From: Methylobacterium sp. J-068
Lineage (GTDB): Bacteria > Pseudomonadota > Alphaproteobacteria > Rhizobiales > Beijerinckiaceae
Length of the DNA stretch: 38,705 nt
Direction: 5' to 3'
Assembly: GCF_022829445.1 (NCBI RefSeq)
Contig: NZ_JAKSXY010000069.1
Coordinates: forward strand, 1 to 38,705
In this document: one piece after another, positions 9,243 through 18,340 of the stretch
Position numbering within the stretch: position 1 is the stretch's first letter
Layout: each line of letters opens with the position of its first letter
Notes under the pieces: generated by a model
The model's database searches: none
The model's input: only the letters and a program-made list of their open reading frames with translations
Told to the model about the DNA's origin: nothing
Program-made: the position numbers and the translations under genes

Positions 9243-10001
9243 ATGGATTGGAAGACGGACGAGGATCTGGCCTGGGCCGTCGAGGAGGCCTGTCTCAACG
9301 CCCGCCCGGCGCCGGTGCAGGTCAGCCTCGGCGGCTGGCTCCTGCGCGCGGCCGGTGGCCCGACCCGGCGGACCAATTCCCTCAACCCGCTGCGTGGTCC
9401 GCGCGACGATCCGGCGGCGGTGATCGCGGCGGCGGAGCCGATCTGTCGCGGGCTCGGCCGCCCCCTGATCGTGCGCGTTCCCGACCTCGCGCCCGAGATG
9501 GACGCGCTGCTCGACCGTCTCGGCTATCGCGCCGAGGGTGAAACAGCCACGCTGTTCGCGGACTTCGCCGGATTCGGCGCGCGCCCGCCCGACGATGTCG
9601 GCGTCGCGCCCGATCCGGACCCGTCGTGGTTCGCCGCGCAGGCCGCCTGCGAGGGCGTGACGGATGAGATCGCCCTGCGGACCTACCGGGCATCCCTCGG
9701 CTGCCTGATCCTGCCGCGGCTGTTCGTTCACCGGATCGCGGCCGGCCGAACCGTCGGCGTCGCCTACGGAGCCGTGCATCGCCGGCTCCTCGTCCTCGAA
9801 TCCGTCGCGACGCATCCTGAGCACCGGCGGTCCGGGCACGCGGCCGCCCTCGTCGCCGCCCTGATGATCTGGGCGCGAGGGCAGGGGGCCGAGGGGGCCT
9901 GCCTCCAGGTGGTCGCGGGCAACCACCCGGCCCGTGCCCTGTACGCGGGTCTCGGCTTCACCCGCACGCTGCACGGATATCGCTACCGGCGTCGCGACTG
10001 A
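9243..10001 (+). CDS. GNAT-family N-acetyltransferase
   Basis: Probably transfers an acyl group from acyl-CoA to an amine; the substrate is unknown. The C-terminal half carries the GNAT core: LLVLESVATHPEHRRSGHA (about 182-200), which includes the CoA pyrophosphate loop (RRSGHA), then LQVVAGNHPARALYAGLGF (221-239), the usual final strand-helix-strand. The first 110 residues look like a degenerate N-terminal domain starting GWLLRAAGGPTRRTNS, seen in other two-domain GNATs. The ATG at 9243 is preferred over 9228 because GGAGAGG lies just upstream. It sits 67 bp after tpiA and could share its transcript. Confidence 0.85.
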   Translation: MDWKTDEDLAWAVEEACLNARPAPVQVSLGGWLLRAAGGPTRRTNSLNPLRGPRDDPAAVIAAAEPICRGLGRPLIVRVPDLAPEMDALLDRLGYRAEGETATLFADFAGFGARPPDDVGVAPDPDPSWFAAQAACEGVTDEIALRTYRASLGCLILPRLFVHRIAAGRTVGVAYGAVHRRLLVLESVATHPEHRRSGHAAALVAALMIWARGQGAEGACLQVVAGNHPARALYAGLGFTRTLHGYRYRRRD

Positions 10002-10009
10002 GAGGCGGC

Positions 10010-10045
10010 CTCAGAGCTTGAAGGCTGCTCAGAGCTTGAAGGCTT
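10010..10045. repeat. 18-bp tandem duplication over the stop codon of the 10029 gene
   Basis: CTCAGAGCTTGAAGGCT plus one base occurs twice head-to-tail (10010-10027 and 10028-10045; one mismatch at the last base). The unit carries the last codons (Ala-Phe-Lys-Leu) and TGA stop of the minus-strand gene. A second in-frame copy of the same tail and stop therefore lies just beyond the real stop. Confidence 0.9.
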
Positions 10046-10484
10046 GGCGCGCCAGCAGGCGCCAGCGCCCCGCCTCCCGGTGCCAGACCTGGAGCACGCC
10101 GATATGCACCGGCGCGCTCTTGCCGTTGGCGACCGTCTCACCGTCGAAGACGTGCCGGACGATGGCGGCGTCGCCGACGACGGAGGCGGTCCTGTTCGAC
10201 AGGCTGATGCTGGGGAAGCGGGAGCGCCCGCTCGCCAGCGCCTCCACGAAGGCGGCCTTGTCCTGTACGGCGCCGCTCGAATGGCCATAGCTCAGGCCGT
10301 CCAGGACGAGATCGTTCAGGGCGCTCCGGTCGGCCTCGAGGATGGCTCGGGTCAGGGCGTCCACCGCCGCCTCGACCTCGACCTCCGGGCCGCCGGCACG
10401 AGCGGCCAGCGGGGTGAGGCCGGCGGCGGCGAGGGCGAGGGCGAGCCGTGCGGCACGGATCATCGAAGGGTGTCTGGCGAACAT
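10029..10484 (-). CDS. Exported SnoaL/DUF4440-like (NTF2-fold) protein
   Basis: Function unknown. The 151-residue product begins with a signal peptide (MIRAARLALALAAAGL from residue 8, ending near AARAGG), so it is probably periplasmic. The mature part fits the NTF2-like DUF4440/SnoaL-3 fold: an N-terminal helix with ILEADRSALNDLVLDGLSYG, then strands with RTASVVGDAAIVRHVFDG and a final LQVWHREAGRWRLLARQAF. The closing VWxxxxGxWRLLxRQ pattern is typical of DUF4440. The ATG at 10484 is chosen for the GGGAGGA ribosome site 7 bp upstream; ATG 10463 is possible. It is convergent with the GNAT gene, and its stop lies in an 18-bp tandem duplication. Confidence 0.82.
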   Translation of the reverse strand: MFARHPSMIRAARLALALAAAGLTPLAARAGGPEVEVEAAVDALTRAILEADRSALNDLVLDGLSYGHSSGAVQDKAAFVEALASGRSRFPSISLSNRTASVVGDAAIVRHVFDGETVANGKSAPVHIGVLQVWHREAGRWRLLARQAFKL

Positions 10485-10622
10485 CGGCTTCCTCCCGCTC
10501 GGCGCATCCACGCGGCGCCGCGCTTCGCCGCGCGTCCCACCGGCGGCTTCGGGTCCGATCACAGCACAACGGCGCCCGATGTGCGAGGTGGAGCCGCCCG
10601 CCAGCGCCGCGCGGGCGTCCGG

Positions 10623-10651
10623 TTGGCGCGGACGCGCATCTGGTGTATGGC
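10623..10651 (+). promoter_or_regulatory. Possible secG promoter
   Basis: TTGGCG (10623-10628), a 17-bp spacer and TATGGC (10646-10651) make a fair sigma70-like pair about 115 bp before secG. The rest of the 10485-10767 gap shows no gene. The match is only moderate, so treat it as a candidate. Confidence 0.3.
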
Positions 10652-10767
10652 CCCGGGGAATATGTGGCGGCGCCAGGAAGCTCCGGCCCGTGGCGCGCCC
10701 GCGTCCGACCCGTGAACACCCAGCCTCTCGGGATCGGCGCGCGCTTGGTGAAGATTCCGGAATCCCG

Positions 10768-11178
10768 ATGCAGACCGTTCTGATCTCGATCCACCTCATC
10801 GTCGTCCTCGGCCTGATCGCCGTGGTCCTGCTCCAGCGCTCCGAGGGCGGCCTCGGTCTTGGGGGCGGCGGCAGCGGCGGTGTCGCGGGCTTCATGACCG
10901 GGCGCGGCCAGGCGAACGCCCTGACGCGCGCGACCGCGATCCTGGCGGCCCTGTTCTTCACGACCAGCATGGCGCTCGCGATCCTGTCGCACCGGAGCGC
11001 CGCGCCCCGCTCGATCCTGGAAGGGACGGCGACCGGCCAGCCGGCGACCCAGCCGAACGCCGGCAACCTGCTCGACACCCTGCGCGGGCAGGGCAGCACC
11101 CAGCCCGGCACCCCGGCGGAGGTGCCGGCGACGCAGCCGGCCCAGCCCGCCGTGCCGCAGGCGCCGCAATCGCGCTGA
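10768..11178 (+). CDS. secG: Preprotein translocase subunit SecG
   Basis: SecG is the small accessory subunit of the SecYEG channel and assists SecA-driven export. The 136-residue protein has two membrane helices (about 4-22 and 50-72) separated by the conserved cytoplasmic segment VLLQRSEGGLGLGGG...GFMTGRG. The remaining 60 residues are a Pro/Gln/Thr/Ala-rich tail with repeated ATQP and GTP units, a variable extension common in alphaproteobacterial SecG. Placement before pyrG is typical of the class. The ATG at 10768 gives the family N-terminus (MQTVLISIHLIVV). Confidence 0.95.
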   Translation: MQTVLISIHLIVVLGLIAVVLLQRSEGGLGLGGGGSGGVAGFMTGRGQANALTRATAILAALFFTTSMALAILSHRSAAPRSILEGTATGQPATQPNAGNLLDTLRGQGSTQPGTPAEVPATQPAQPAVPQAPQSR

Positions 11179-11185
11179 CCGGCAA

Positions 11186-11202
11186 CGTCGGTTCGGCCGA
11201 CG
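11186..11202 (+). terminator. Weak hairpin just after secG
   Basis: CGTCGG-TTCGG-CCGACG forms a 6-bp perfect stem 8 bp after the secG stop. No U-tract follows, so it could be an attenuating or 3'-protecting hairpin instead of a true intrinsic terminator. Confidence 0.35.
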
Positions 11203-11358
11203 CGATCGAGATCCCGACCCTGCGCGCGTGACGCGTCGGGTCGGCTTCGAAACCTCCTCTCGCATGACGGCGTCCGACGGTTCGGGCGCCGAACCGCGTT
11301 TCCAGACCCGCCCGAGATCGCGACCTCGACGCGCATGCGCCCGCCTCGCGGGGGATAA

Positions 11359-13038
<1,680 letters not shown>

Positions 13039-13059
13039 CTCTCGAGGAGGCGCCCCCGC

Positions 13060-13458
13060 ATGACGTCGATCGCGGGGCTCGGTCCCTTCCTGGCCTACCT
13101 GGCCGTCGCCCTCGGTCTCGTCGGCATCTACCTCGTCGTCTACCTGCAGGCGACGGGGCACCGGGAGCTCGCGCTGATCCGGCGGAACAACCTCGCGGCG
13201 GCCGTCGCGCTCGGCGGAAGCCTGATCGGGTACACGCTGCCGCTGGCGGTCTCGATCCACAACGCGCAATCGATCCTCGACTGCGCGATCTGGGGCCTCG
13301 TCGCGCTCATCGTGCAGGTGGCGATCTACCTCGCCGTGCGCGCCGCCCTGCCCGACCTGTCCCGGCGGATCGAGGCGGGCGAGATGGCGGGGGCCACCCT
13401 GCTCTCGGCCGCGTCCATCGCGGGCGGCATCCTCGATGCGGCGGCCATGACTTACTGA
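13060..13458 (+). CDS. DUF350 (YjfL/UPF0719-type) inner-membrane protein
   Basis: A 132-residue integral membrane protein with four predicted helices (about 7-31, 44-66, 73-97 and 107-127). Family features are YLQATGHRELALIRRNNLAAAVALGGSLIGYTLP and a mid-protein NAQSILDCAIWG. It starts 21 bp after pyrG with a strong GAGGAGG ribosome site. DUF350 proteins commonly sit beside DUF1190 and glutathionylspermidine-synthase-like ATP-grasp genes, as in E. coli yjfL-yjfM-yjfC; both follow here. The biochemical role is unknown. A 16-bp tandem duplication covers its stop codon. Confidence 0.88.
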   Translation: MTSIAGLGPFLAYLAVALGLVGIYLVVYLQATGHRELALIRRNNLAAAVALGGSLIGYTLPLAVSIHNAQSILDCAIWGLVALIVQVAIYLAVRAALPDLSRRIEAGEMAGATLLSAASIAGGILDAAAMTY

Positions 13459-13475
13459 AGCCATGACTTGCTGAG
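13444..13475. repeat. 16-bp tandem duplication over the DUF350 stop codon
   Basis: GCCATGACTTACTGAA (13444-13459) is followed directly by a copy with two A-to-G changes (13460-13475). The first copy holds the last codons and TGA of the DUF350 gene; the second lies beyond it. 16 bp is not a multiple of three, so the copy lies in another frame. Confidence 0.85.
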
Positions 13476-13568
13476 GCCTTATCGCCAGCCAAGCTCATTC
13501 CCACTTGCCTGCGAGGCCGGGCGGTGTCGCGGCAGGGAGCGGGCCGCCGGGAAGCGGTCCGGACGAGA

Positions 13569-14189
13569 ATGTCTTCGCAGGGCCGGAAGGACGAGTTGGA
13601 CGAGGGAGGCAGGTCCAAGCGCTCCCAGGTGGTGACGCTGGTCATGCTCGGCGGCGCCGGCATCGCGGCCCTGGAACTGGCGCGCGTCGATCCGAGCCAG
13701 CGGATGGAGGACGTCCGGATCTACCCGGACGCCGAAGCCTGCGTCGCGGCCTGGGTCCGTACGGAGGCGGAGTGCCGGGCGGATTACGCCGCGGCGCGAA
13801 GGACCTATGCCGAGGCTGCGCCGACCTATCCGTCGAAGGACCTGTGCGAGGCGCAGCACGGCGTCGGCGAGTGCCGGTCGGCCGACCCGGGCGATCGGTT
13901 CGTACCCTTCATGGCCGCCTACGTGGTCGGCGCCACGGCCGCCCAGAAGCTCGACCCGCAACCCCTCTTTCGCGCCGCCTCCGGCACGTCCGATGTCCGG
14001 GGCTTCGGAGCCTTCGCGCAGCCCGGGTACCGCACGAGTTGGGGGTGCCCGGTGAACCCCGCCGGCGGTTCCAGCAGCGCGGCTCGCGTTCCCCCGGCCT
14101 CCGTGCGGCCGGCCCTGTTCGGCGGCTTCGGCGCCACCGGGCGGGCGGTTTGCGGAGACGATGGCGCCGCGCAGGGCGGGGGCGGCTGA
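13569..14189 (+). CDS. DUF1190 (YgiB/YjfM-type) protein
   Basis: A 206-residue protein of the DUF1190 family, related to E. coli YgiB/YjfM; molecular role unknown. After a charged N-terminus with KRSQVV comes one hydrophobic segment (about 21-36, TLVMLGGAGIAALELA), probably a signal anchor. Two Cys pairs follow in DAEACVAAWVRTEAECRADY and DLCEAQHGVGECRS. The C-terminal half is Gly/Ser/Ala-rich with a lone Cys, typical of the low-complexity tail in this family. The ATG at 13569 is preferred; a GTG at 13524 is possible. Its stop overlaps the next start (TGATG), so it is translationally coupled to the ATP-grasp gene. Confidence 0.82.
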   Translation: MSSQGRKDELDEGGRSKRSQVVTLVMLGGAGIAALELARVDPSQRMEDVRIYPDAEACVAAWVRTEAECRADYAAARRTYAEAAPTYPSKDLCEAQHGVGECRSADPGDRFVPFMAAYVVGATAAQKLDPQPLFRAASGTSDVRGFGAFAQPGYRTSWGCPVNPAGGSSSAARVPPASVRPALFGGFGATGRAVCGDDGAAQGGGG

Positions 14190-15352
14190 TGCGCCGGGTC
14201 CGCATCGGCGAGCGCCCCGACTGGCGGATGCACGCCGCCCGGAACGGGTTTCACTTCCACACCCTCGCGGACCAGCCCTACTGGGACGAGAGTCACGCCT
14301 ACGCCTTTACCCTGGACGAGATCGAGGAGGAGATCGAGGCGCCCAGCGCCGAGCTGCACGCCCTCTGCCTGGACTTCGTGGACCGGGCCGTGGAGGACGA
14401 GCACATCCTGGCCGGCCTCCGCATCCCCCGATGCGCCTGGGACGCGGTGCGCGACAGCTGGCACCGGCGCGATCCGTCGCTCTACGGCCGCCTCGATTTC
14501 GCCTATGGCGGTGACGGCCCGGCCAAGCTCCTCGAATACAATGCCGACACCCCGACGGCCCTGTACGAGACCGCGGTGTTTCAGTGGTTGTGGCTCGAGG
14601 ATCTGCTGGCGAACGGGCGTCTCGCCCGAGGAGCGGATCAGTACAACGCCGTCCACGAACGGCTCATCGCGCGCTTCCGGGCGATGCCTGGCGACGGAAC
14701 GCTCGCGCTGACGGCCTTCGCGGATGCGCCCGAGGATCGCGGCACCGTCGCTTATCTCGAAGATTGCGCCAGCCAGGCCGGCCTCGCGTGCCGCTTCCTC
14801 GACCTCGGCGAGATCGGGCTCGACGCCGCCGGGTGCTTCATCGATCGTCGCAGAACTCCGATCTCACGCCTGTTCAAGCTCTACCCGTGGGAATGGGCCT
14901 TCGCCGATACCTTCGGCGTCGCGGTCGCGCGCACGCCCACCCGCTTCCTGGAACCACCCTGGAAGGCGATCCTGTCGAACAAGGGACTGCTGCCGTACCT
15001 CTATGCGCGGGAACCGAACCACCCGAACCTGCTCCCGGCCTATTTCGAAACGGATCCGGCCCGGGCCGCGCTCGGGACGCGCTACGTCCGCAAGCCGCTC
15101 TACTCGCGCGAGGGCGCCAACATCCAGATGGTGGAGGAGGGCATCGTCGTGGCGCAGGATCACGGCCCCTACGGCGCCGAGGGATACATCCGGCAGGCGC
15201 TCGCGCCCGTGCCGTGCTTCGACGGACGCAGACCGCTCGTCGGCTCCTGGATCGTCGGCGATGCGGCCGCCGGCCTCTGCATCCGCGAGAGCGCCGGACC
15301 CATCACCACGAACGCCGCCCTCTTCGTGCCGCACTATATCGAGGCGGCCTGA
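14189..15352 (+). CDS. Glutathionylspermidine synthase-like ATP-grasp ligase (YgiC/YjfC type)
   Basis: A stand-alone ATP-grasp ligase of 387 residues, the size of E. coli YgiC/YjfC. It lacks the amidase half of the bifunctional GspSA, and its substrate is not known. Visible elements are FAYGGDGPAKLLEYNADTPT (metal/ATP region with Glu and Asn), WKAILSNKGLLPYLY, YVRKPLYSREGANIQMV (ATP-binding Lys and loop) and VGSWIVGD near the end. The start overlaps the DUF1190 stop by one base. With DUF350 it makes the conserved trio; comparative genomics has suggested peptide- or polyamine-ligation roles, unproven. Reading it as true glutathionylspermidine synthase would be unsafe. Confidence 0.88.
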   Translation: MRRVRIGERPDWRMHAARNGFHFHTLADQPYWDESHAYAFTLDEIEEEIEAPSAELHALCLDFVDRAVEDEHILAGLRIPRCAWDAVRDSWHRRDPSLYGRLDFAYGGDGPAKLLEYNADTPTALYETAVFQWLWLEDLLANGRLARGADQYNAVHERLIARFRAMPGDGTLALTAFADAPEDRGTVAYLEDCASQAGLACRFLDLGEIGLDAAGCFIDRRRTPISRLFKLYPWEWAFADTFGVAVARTPTRFLEPPWKAILSNKGLLPYLYAREPNHPNLLPAYFETDPARAALGTRYVRKPLYSREGANIQMVEEGIVVAQDHGPYGAEGYIRQALAPVPCFDGRRPLVGSWIVGDAAAGLCIRESAGPITTNAALFVPHYIEAA

Positions 15353-15361
15353 GACCGTGCG

Positions 15362-15595
15362 TCAGGCCGCGATCGCGGGCGTCGGCGCGATGACGCCCGG
15401 CACGGAGGGACGAGCCCCGAACAGCAGCGCCTGAAGCGCGGCCGGCGTATGGACCCGGCCATCCGCCTCGACGATCCGCACGTCCGACATGCCGGAGATC
15501 ACCAGCGACAGGCTCTGATCGAGTGCGCTCAGCATCGAGTGATGCCGGAACGAGAACTGACGAGCGGAAACGCGCGCGCTGACGGTGAAGCTCAC
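15362..15595 (-). CDS. Small hypothetical protein, 77 aa
   Basis: Not recognised with certainty. The product starts MSFTVSARVSARQFSFRHHS, followed by a helix-like stretch (SMLSALDQSLSLVISGM), then SDVRIVEADGRVHTPAALQ and a tail ending PTPAIAA. It has no membrane segment or signal peptide. An AGGA lies about 10 bp before the ATG, and the gene is convergent with the ATP-grasp gene (9-bp gap). Its amino-acid make-up is balanced, unlike the Arg/Pro/Gly-rich shadow frames nearby, which supports it as a real gene. I recall similar short proteins in methylobacteria, but this is memory only. Confidence 0.6.
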   Translation of the reverse strand: MSFTVSARVSARQFSFRHHSMLSALDQSLSLVISGMSDVRIVEADGRVHTPAALQALLFGARPSVPGVIAPTPAIAA

Positions 15596-15913
15596 GGGAA
15601 AAAATCCTGATGGGCCCGGTCCGCGGCCGGACGCGCCGGGCGGATGATCGAGGATGCGGATGGGATTGCCCGCCGAGGCGCCTTCGGGGCCGCGCCGGAC
15701 AGCGTCGTGTGTGCCTCACGATCATGGCCGAGGGTTGACGGACCCAAAGCGGAATCGGGCGCCGCGCGGGCAAGGTCGGGCGTTTTCGTGACGATCGGCC
15801 GATCCGGTCCGCGCGGCCTGCGCGGTTTTCACGCGTGGGGTTGCGCCCCGGATCGAAGCCGCGACGGCCCGAAGATGCTGGCAATGGCCGCCGCGATGTC
15901 TAACTTGCAGCCT
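15596..15913. other. Intergenic region between divergent small gene and holC
   Basis: About 318 bp with no convincing gene; the open plus-strand frame leading into holC here is Arg/Gly/Pro-rich and lacks family similarity. It must hold the promoters of both flanking genes. TTGACG at about 15736 could be a -35 for holC, but no good -10 follows at the right distance. Confidence 0.4.
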
Positions 15914-16366
15914 GTGACCGAGATTCTGTTCTATCATCTCCAGCAGCAGCCCCTCGAGCGGGTGCTGCCGAACCTCGTGGAGCGATCCCTGGAGCGCCAG
16001 TGGCGCGCCGCGATCCAGGCCGCCAGCGAGGAGCGGCTCCAGGCCCTCGACGACCAGCTCTGGACCTACAGCGACGACAGCTTCCTGCCTCACGGCACGG
16101 ACCGCGAGGCCGATGCGGCGAGCCAGCCCGTGGTGCTCACGCTGAAGGACGCCAACCCGAACGCGGCCTCGATCCGCTTCCTCGTGGAGGGCGCCGACCT
16201 GCCCGCCGATGCGGGCGACTACGCCCGGATCTGCATCCTGTTCGACGGCACCGACCAGGACGCCCTGCTGCGCGCCCGCGAGCAGTGGAAGGAGGCCAAG
16301 GCCGCCGGGCACACGATTGCCTACTGGCAGCAGGACGAGGACGGCCGCTGGCAGAAGAAGGCCTGA
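15914..16366 (+). CDS. holC: DNA polymerase III chi subunit (HolC)
   Basis: Chi links the clamp loader (via psi, or directly in lineages without psi) to SSB. The 150-residue protein carries the alphaproteobacterial family pattern: TEILFYHLQQQPLERVLPNL at the start, LDDQLWTYSDDSFLPHGTD in the middle, RICILFDGTDQDALLRARE near the end and a Lys-rich C-terminus. The GTG at 15914 gives the conserved N-terminus; ATG 15896 would add six residues and is a real alternative, as neither has a strong ribosome site. HolC often neighbours pepA, but here an S10-type peptidase follows after 41 bp. Confidence 0.9.
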   Translation: MTEILFYHLQQQPLERVLPNLVERSLERQWRAAIQAASEERLQALDDQLWTYSDDSFLPHGTDREADAASQPVVLTLKDANPNAASIRFLVEGADLPADAGDYARICILFDGTDQDALLRAREQWKEAKAAGHTIAYWQQDEDGRWQKKA

Positions 16367-16407
16367 CGCCGCACTCGCATCCGCAGACATCGCCGAGAGG
16401 AAACGCC

Positions 16408-17946
16408 ATGAGACGCTTCGCCATCGGCCTCGCCGCCCTCCTGCTCGCGGGCACCCCGCCGCACGCCCAGCCCGCGCCGCACGGCGAGCGCCCCTCCGAG
16501 GTGCGCAAGGCTCCCGAGCCGCGCGGTCCGGAGGGGCGCAAGCTGCCGGCGGACGCCGTGACCGAGCACAGCGTCACCCTGCCGGACGGACGCGTCATCG
16601 CCTTCACCGCGCGCGCCGGAAGCCTGCCGCTCGTCGACGAGGCGGGGAAGCTGCAGGCCGAGATCGCCTTCATCGCCTACACGGTCGCGAGCAAGGGGGA
16701 TGCGCCGCGCCCCGTGACCTTCGCGCTCAACGGCGGCCCCGGCGCGGCCTCGGCCTATCTCAACATCGGCGCCATCGGCCCGTGGCGCCTGCCCGTGGAG
16801 GGCGCCAGCATCAGCCCCTCGGCGCCGGTCGGCCTCGTGCAGAACGACGGGACGTGGCTCGATTTCACCGATCTCGTCTTCCTCGACCCGGTCGGCACCG
16901 GCTACAGCCGCGCCGCCGACGGCGACGCCAAGCGCTACTGGAGCATCGATGCGGATGCCTCCGTGCTGTCCTCGGCCATCGCCCGCTGGCTGCGCGCGAA
17001 CGATCGCATGACCGCGCCCAAGTTCTACGTCGGCGAGAGCTATGGTGGGTTCCGGGGCCCGCTGATCGCCGGAAAGCTGCAGGAGGAGATCGGCGTCGGG
17101 CTCTCGGGCATGGTGCTGCTGTCGCCGGTGCTGGATTTCGCCTGGCTCCAGGCGCCCCGCACGACGCCCTGGGGCCACGTGATCAAGCTGCCCTCCTTCG
17201 CCGCCGCCGCCATCGAGCGGGCGGGCGGCACGCCGACGCGCCAGACCATGGCGGAGGCGGAGGCCTATGCCACCGGCCCCTACCTCGCCGACCTGCTGAA
17301 GGGCCCCTCCGACAATGCCGCCGTCGCGCGCCTCTCCGAGAAGGTCGGGGCGCTCGCCGGCCTCGACCCGGGCTTCGTGCGCCGTCAGGCCGGTCGGCTC
17401 TCCGGTCAGAGCGTCCAGCGTGAGATCGGGCGCGACACCGGCCGGGTGGCGAGCGCCTACGACACCGGCGTCACCGGCTGGGACCCCGACCCGACCGCCG
17501 CGTCGTCGGGCTTCGAGGACCCGCTGCTCACGGGGCTCCAGGCGCCGCTGACCAGCGCCATGATCGCCCTCTACACCGACAAGCTGAACTACCGGGTGCC
17601 GGATCTGCGCTACGAACTGCTCAACACGCAGGTGAACCGAAGCTGGTCCTGGGGCGGGGGCCGCTCGGCGCCGGAGGCGCTCGGCGCGTTGCGCGGCGCG
17701 CTGGCGCTCGACGGCAACATGCGGGTTCTGGTGGCGCACGGCTTCACCGATCTGGTGACGCCCTATTTCGCCTCGAAGCTGCTGATCGACCAGATGCCGG
17801 CCTTCGGGGGCGGACGCCTCGATCTCGCCGTGTACCCCGGCGGTCACATGTTCTATTCCCGGCCGGATTCGCGCGCCGCCTTCCATCGGGATGCGGCCGC
17901 GCTCTACGCGGCGGCGCTCGCCGCGCGGGGCAACGCGCAGCGCTGA
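16408..17946 (+). CDS. Exported S10-family serine carboxypeptidase-like protein
   Basis: A 512-residue alpha/beta-hydrolase of peptidase family S10. A signal peptide (MRRFAIGLAALLLAGTPPHA) directs it out of the cytoplasm. Triad candidates are Ser211 in YVGESYGGFRG, Asp448 in HGFTDLVTPY and His480 in YPGGHMFYSR. The oxyanion-side motif FALNGGPGAASAY (105-117) and DPVGTGYSRA (160-169) are also classic S10 elements. The ATG at 16408 follows GAGAGGAAACGCC. The bacterial members are little characterised; a role in periplasmic peptide trimming is inference. The downstream exported protein begins 13 bp later. Confidence 0.9.
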   Translation: MRRFAIGLAALLLAGTPPHAQPAPHGERPSEVRKAPEPRGPEGRKLPADAVTEHSVTLPDGRVIAFTARAGSLPLVDEAGKLQAEIAFIAYTVASKGDAPRPVTFALNGGPGAASAYLNIGAIGPWRLPVEGASISPSAPVGLVQNDGTWLDFTDLVFLDPVGTGYSRAADGDAKRYWSIDADASVLSSAIARWLRANDRMTAPKFYVGESYGGFRGPLIAGKLQEEIGVGLSGMVLLSPVLDFAWLQAPRTTPWGHVIKLPSFAAAAIERAGGTPTRQTMAEAEAYATGPYLADLLKGPSDNAAVARLSEKVGALAGLDPGFVRRQAGRLSGQSVQREIGRDTGRVASAYDTGVTGWDPDPTAASSGFEDPLLTGLQAPLTSAMIALYTDKLNYRVPDLRYELLNTQVNRSWSWGGGRSAPEALGALRGALALDGNMRVLVAHGFTDLVTPYFASKLLIDQMPAFGGGRLDLAVYPGGHMFYSRPDSRAAFHRDAAALYAAALAARGNAQR

Positions 17947-17959
17947 GGACGAGTGAACC

Positions 17960-18337
17960 GTGAACGCTACCGACACCCCGCGCGGCCTCGCGCTGGTCGC
18001 CCTCATCGCCCTCGGCGCCTCGGCCTGCATTAGCACGGAGACCCGCGCGCCGGCCCCGGTGCCCGTCGTCGCCGCGGCGCCCGCGCCGGCACCGACCTTC
18101 ACCGGTCCGGTCCTGACCGGGGACGGAAGCTGCACCGCGCCGGCCCCTGCCGACGCGCCCGCCATCGCGATCGGCATCGGCGAGTGCGACCTCGTCCGCC
18201 TGAAGGGCAAGCCGCCCACGGACGTGCTCGTCGGCGAGGGCCGCGCGGGCCGCGAGGTGCAGGTGCTCTACACCGAGCCCGGCGCGAAGGAGCTGTACTT
18301 CTTCATCAACAACCGCCTCGACCGGATCGTGAAATAG
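17960..18337 (+). CDS. Small exported protein, possible lipoprotein
   Basis: A 125-residue hypothetical with a GTG start 13 bp after the peptidase gene. Its N-terminus RGLALVALIALGASACIS looks like a lipoprotein signal with the Cys at 23, although the -3 residue is Ala, not Leu. An Ala/Pro-rich linker (about 30-50) follows, then a compact domain with IGECDLVRLKGKPPTDVLVGEG, VQVLYTEPGAKELYFF and a Lys C-terminus. The last part resembles the small beta-rich SmpA/BamE-like shape, but I cannot assign it. It is convergent with the MotB-like gene (3-bp gap). Confidence 0.75.
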   Translation: MNATDTPRGLALVALIALGASACISTETRAPAPVPVVAAAPAPAPTFTGPVLTGDGSCTAPAPADAPAIAIGIGECDLVRLKGKPPTDVLVGEGRAGREVQVLYTEPGAKELYFFINNRLDRIVK

Positions 18338-18340
18338 GCC

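Noticed and set aside
14189..15352. Bona fide glutathionylspermidine synthase/amidase
   Set aside because: Only the synthetase half is present and the length matches YgiC/YjfC, whose products are not established.
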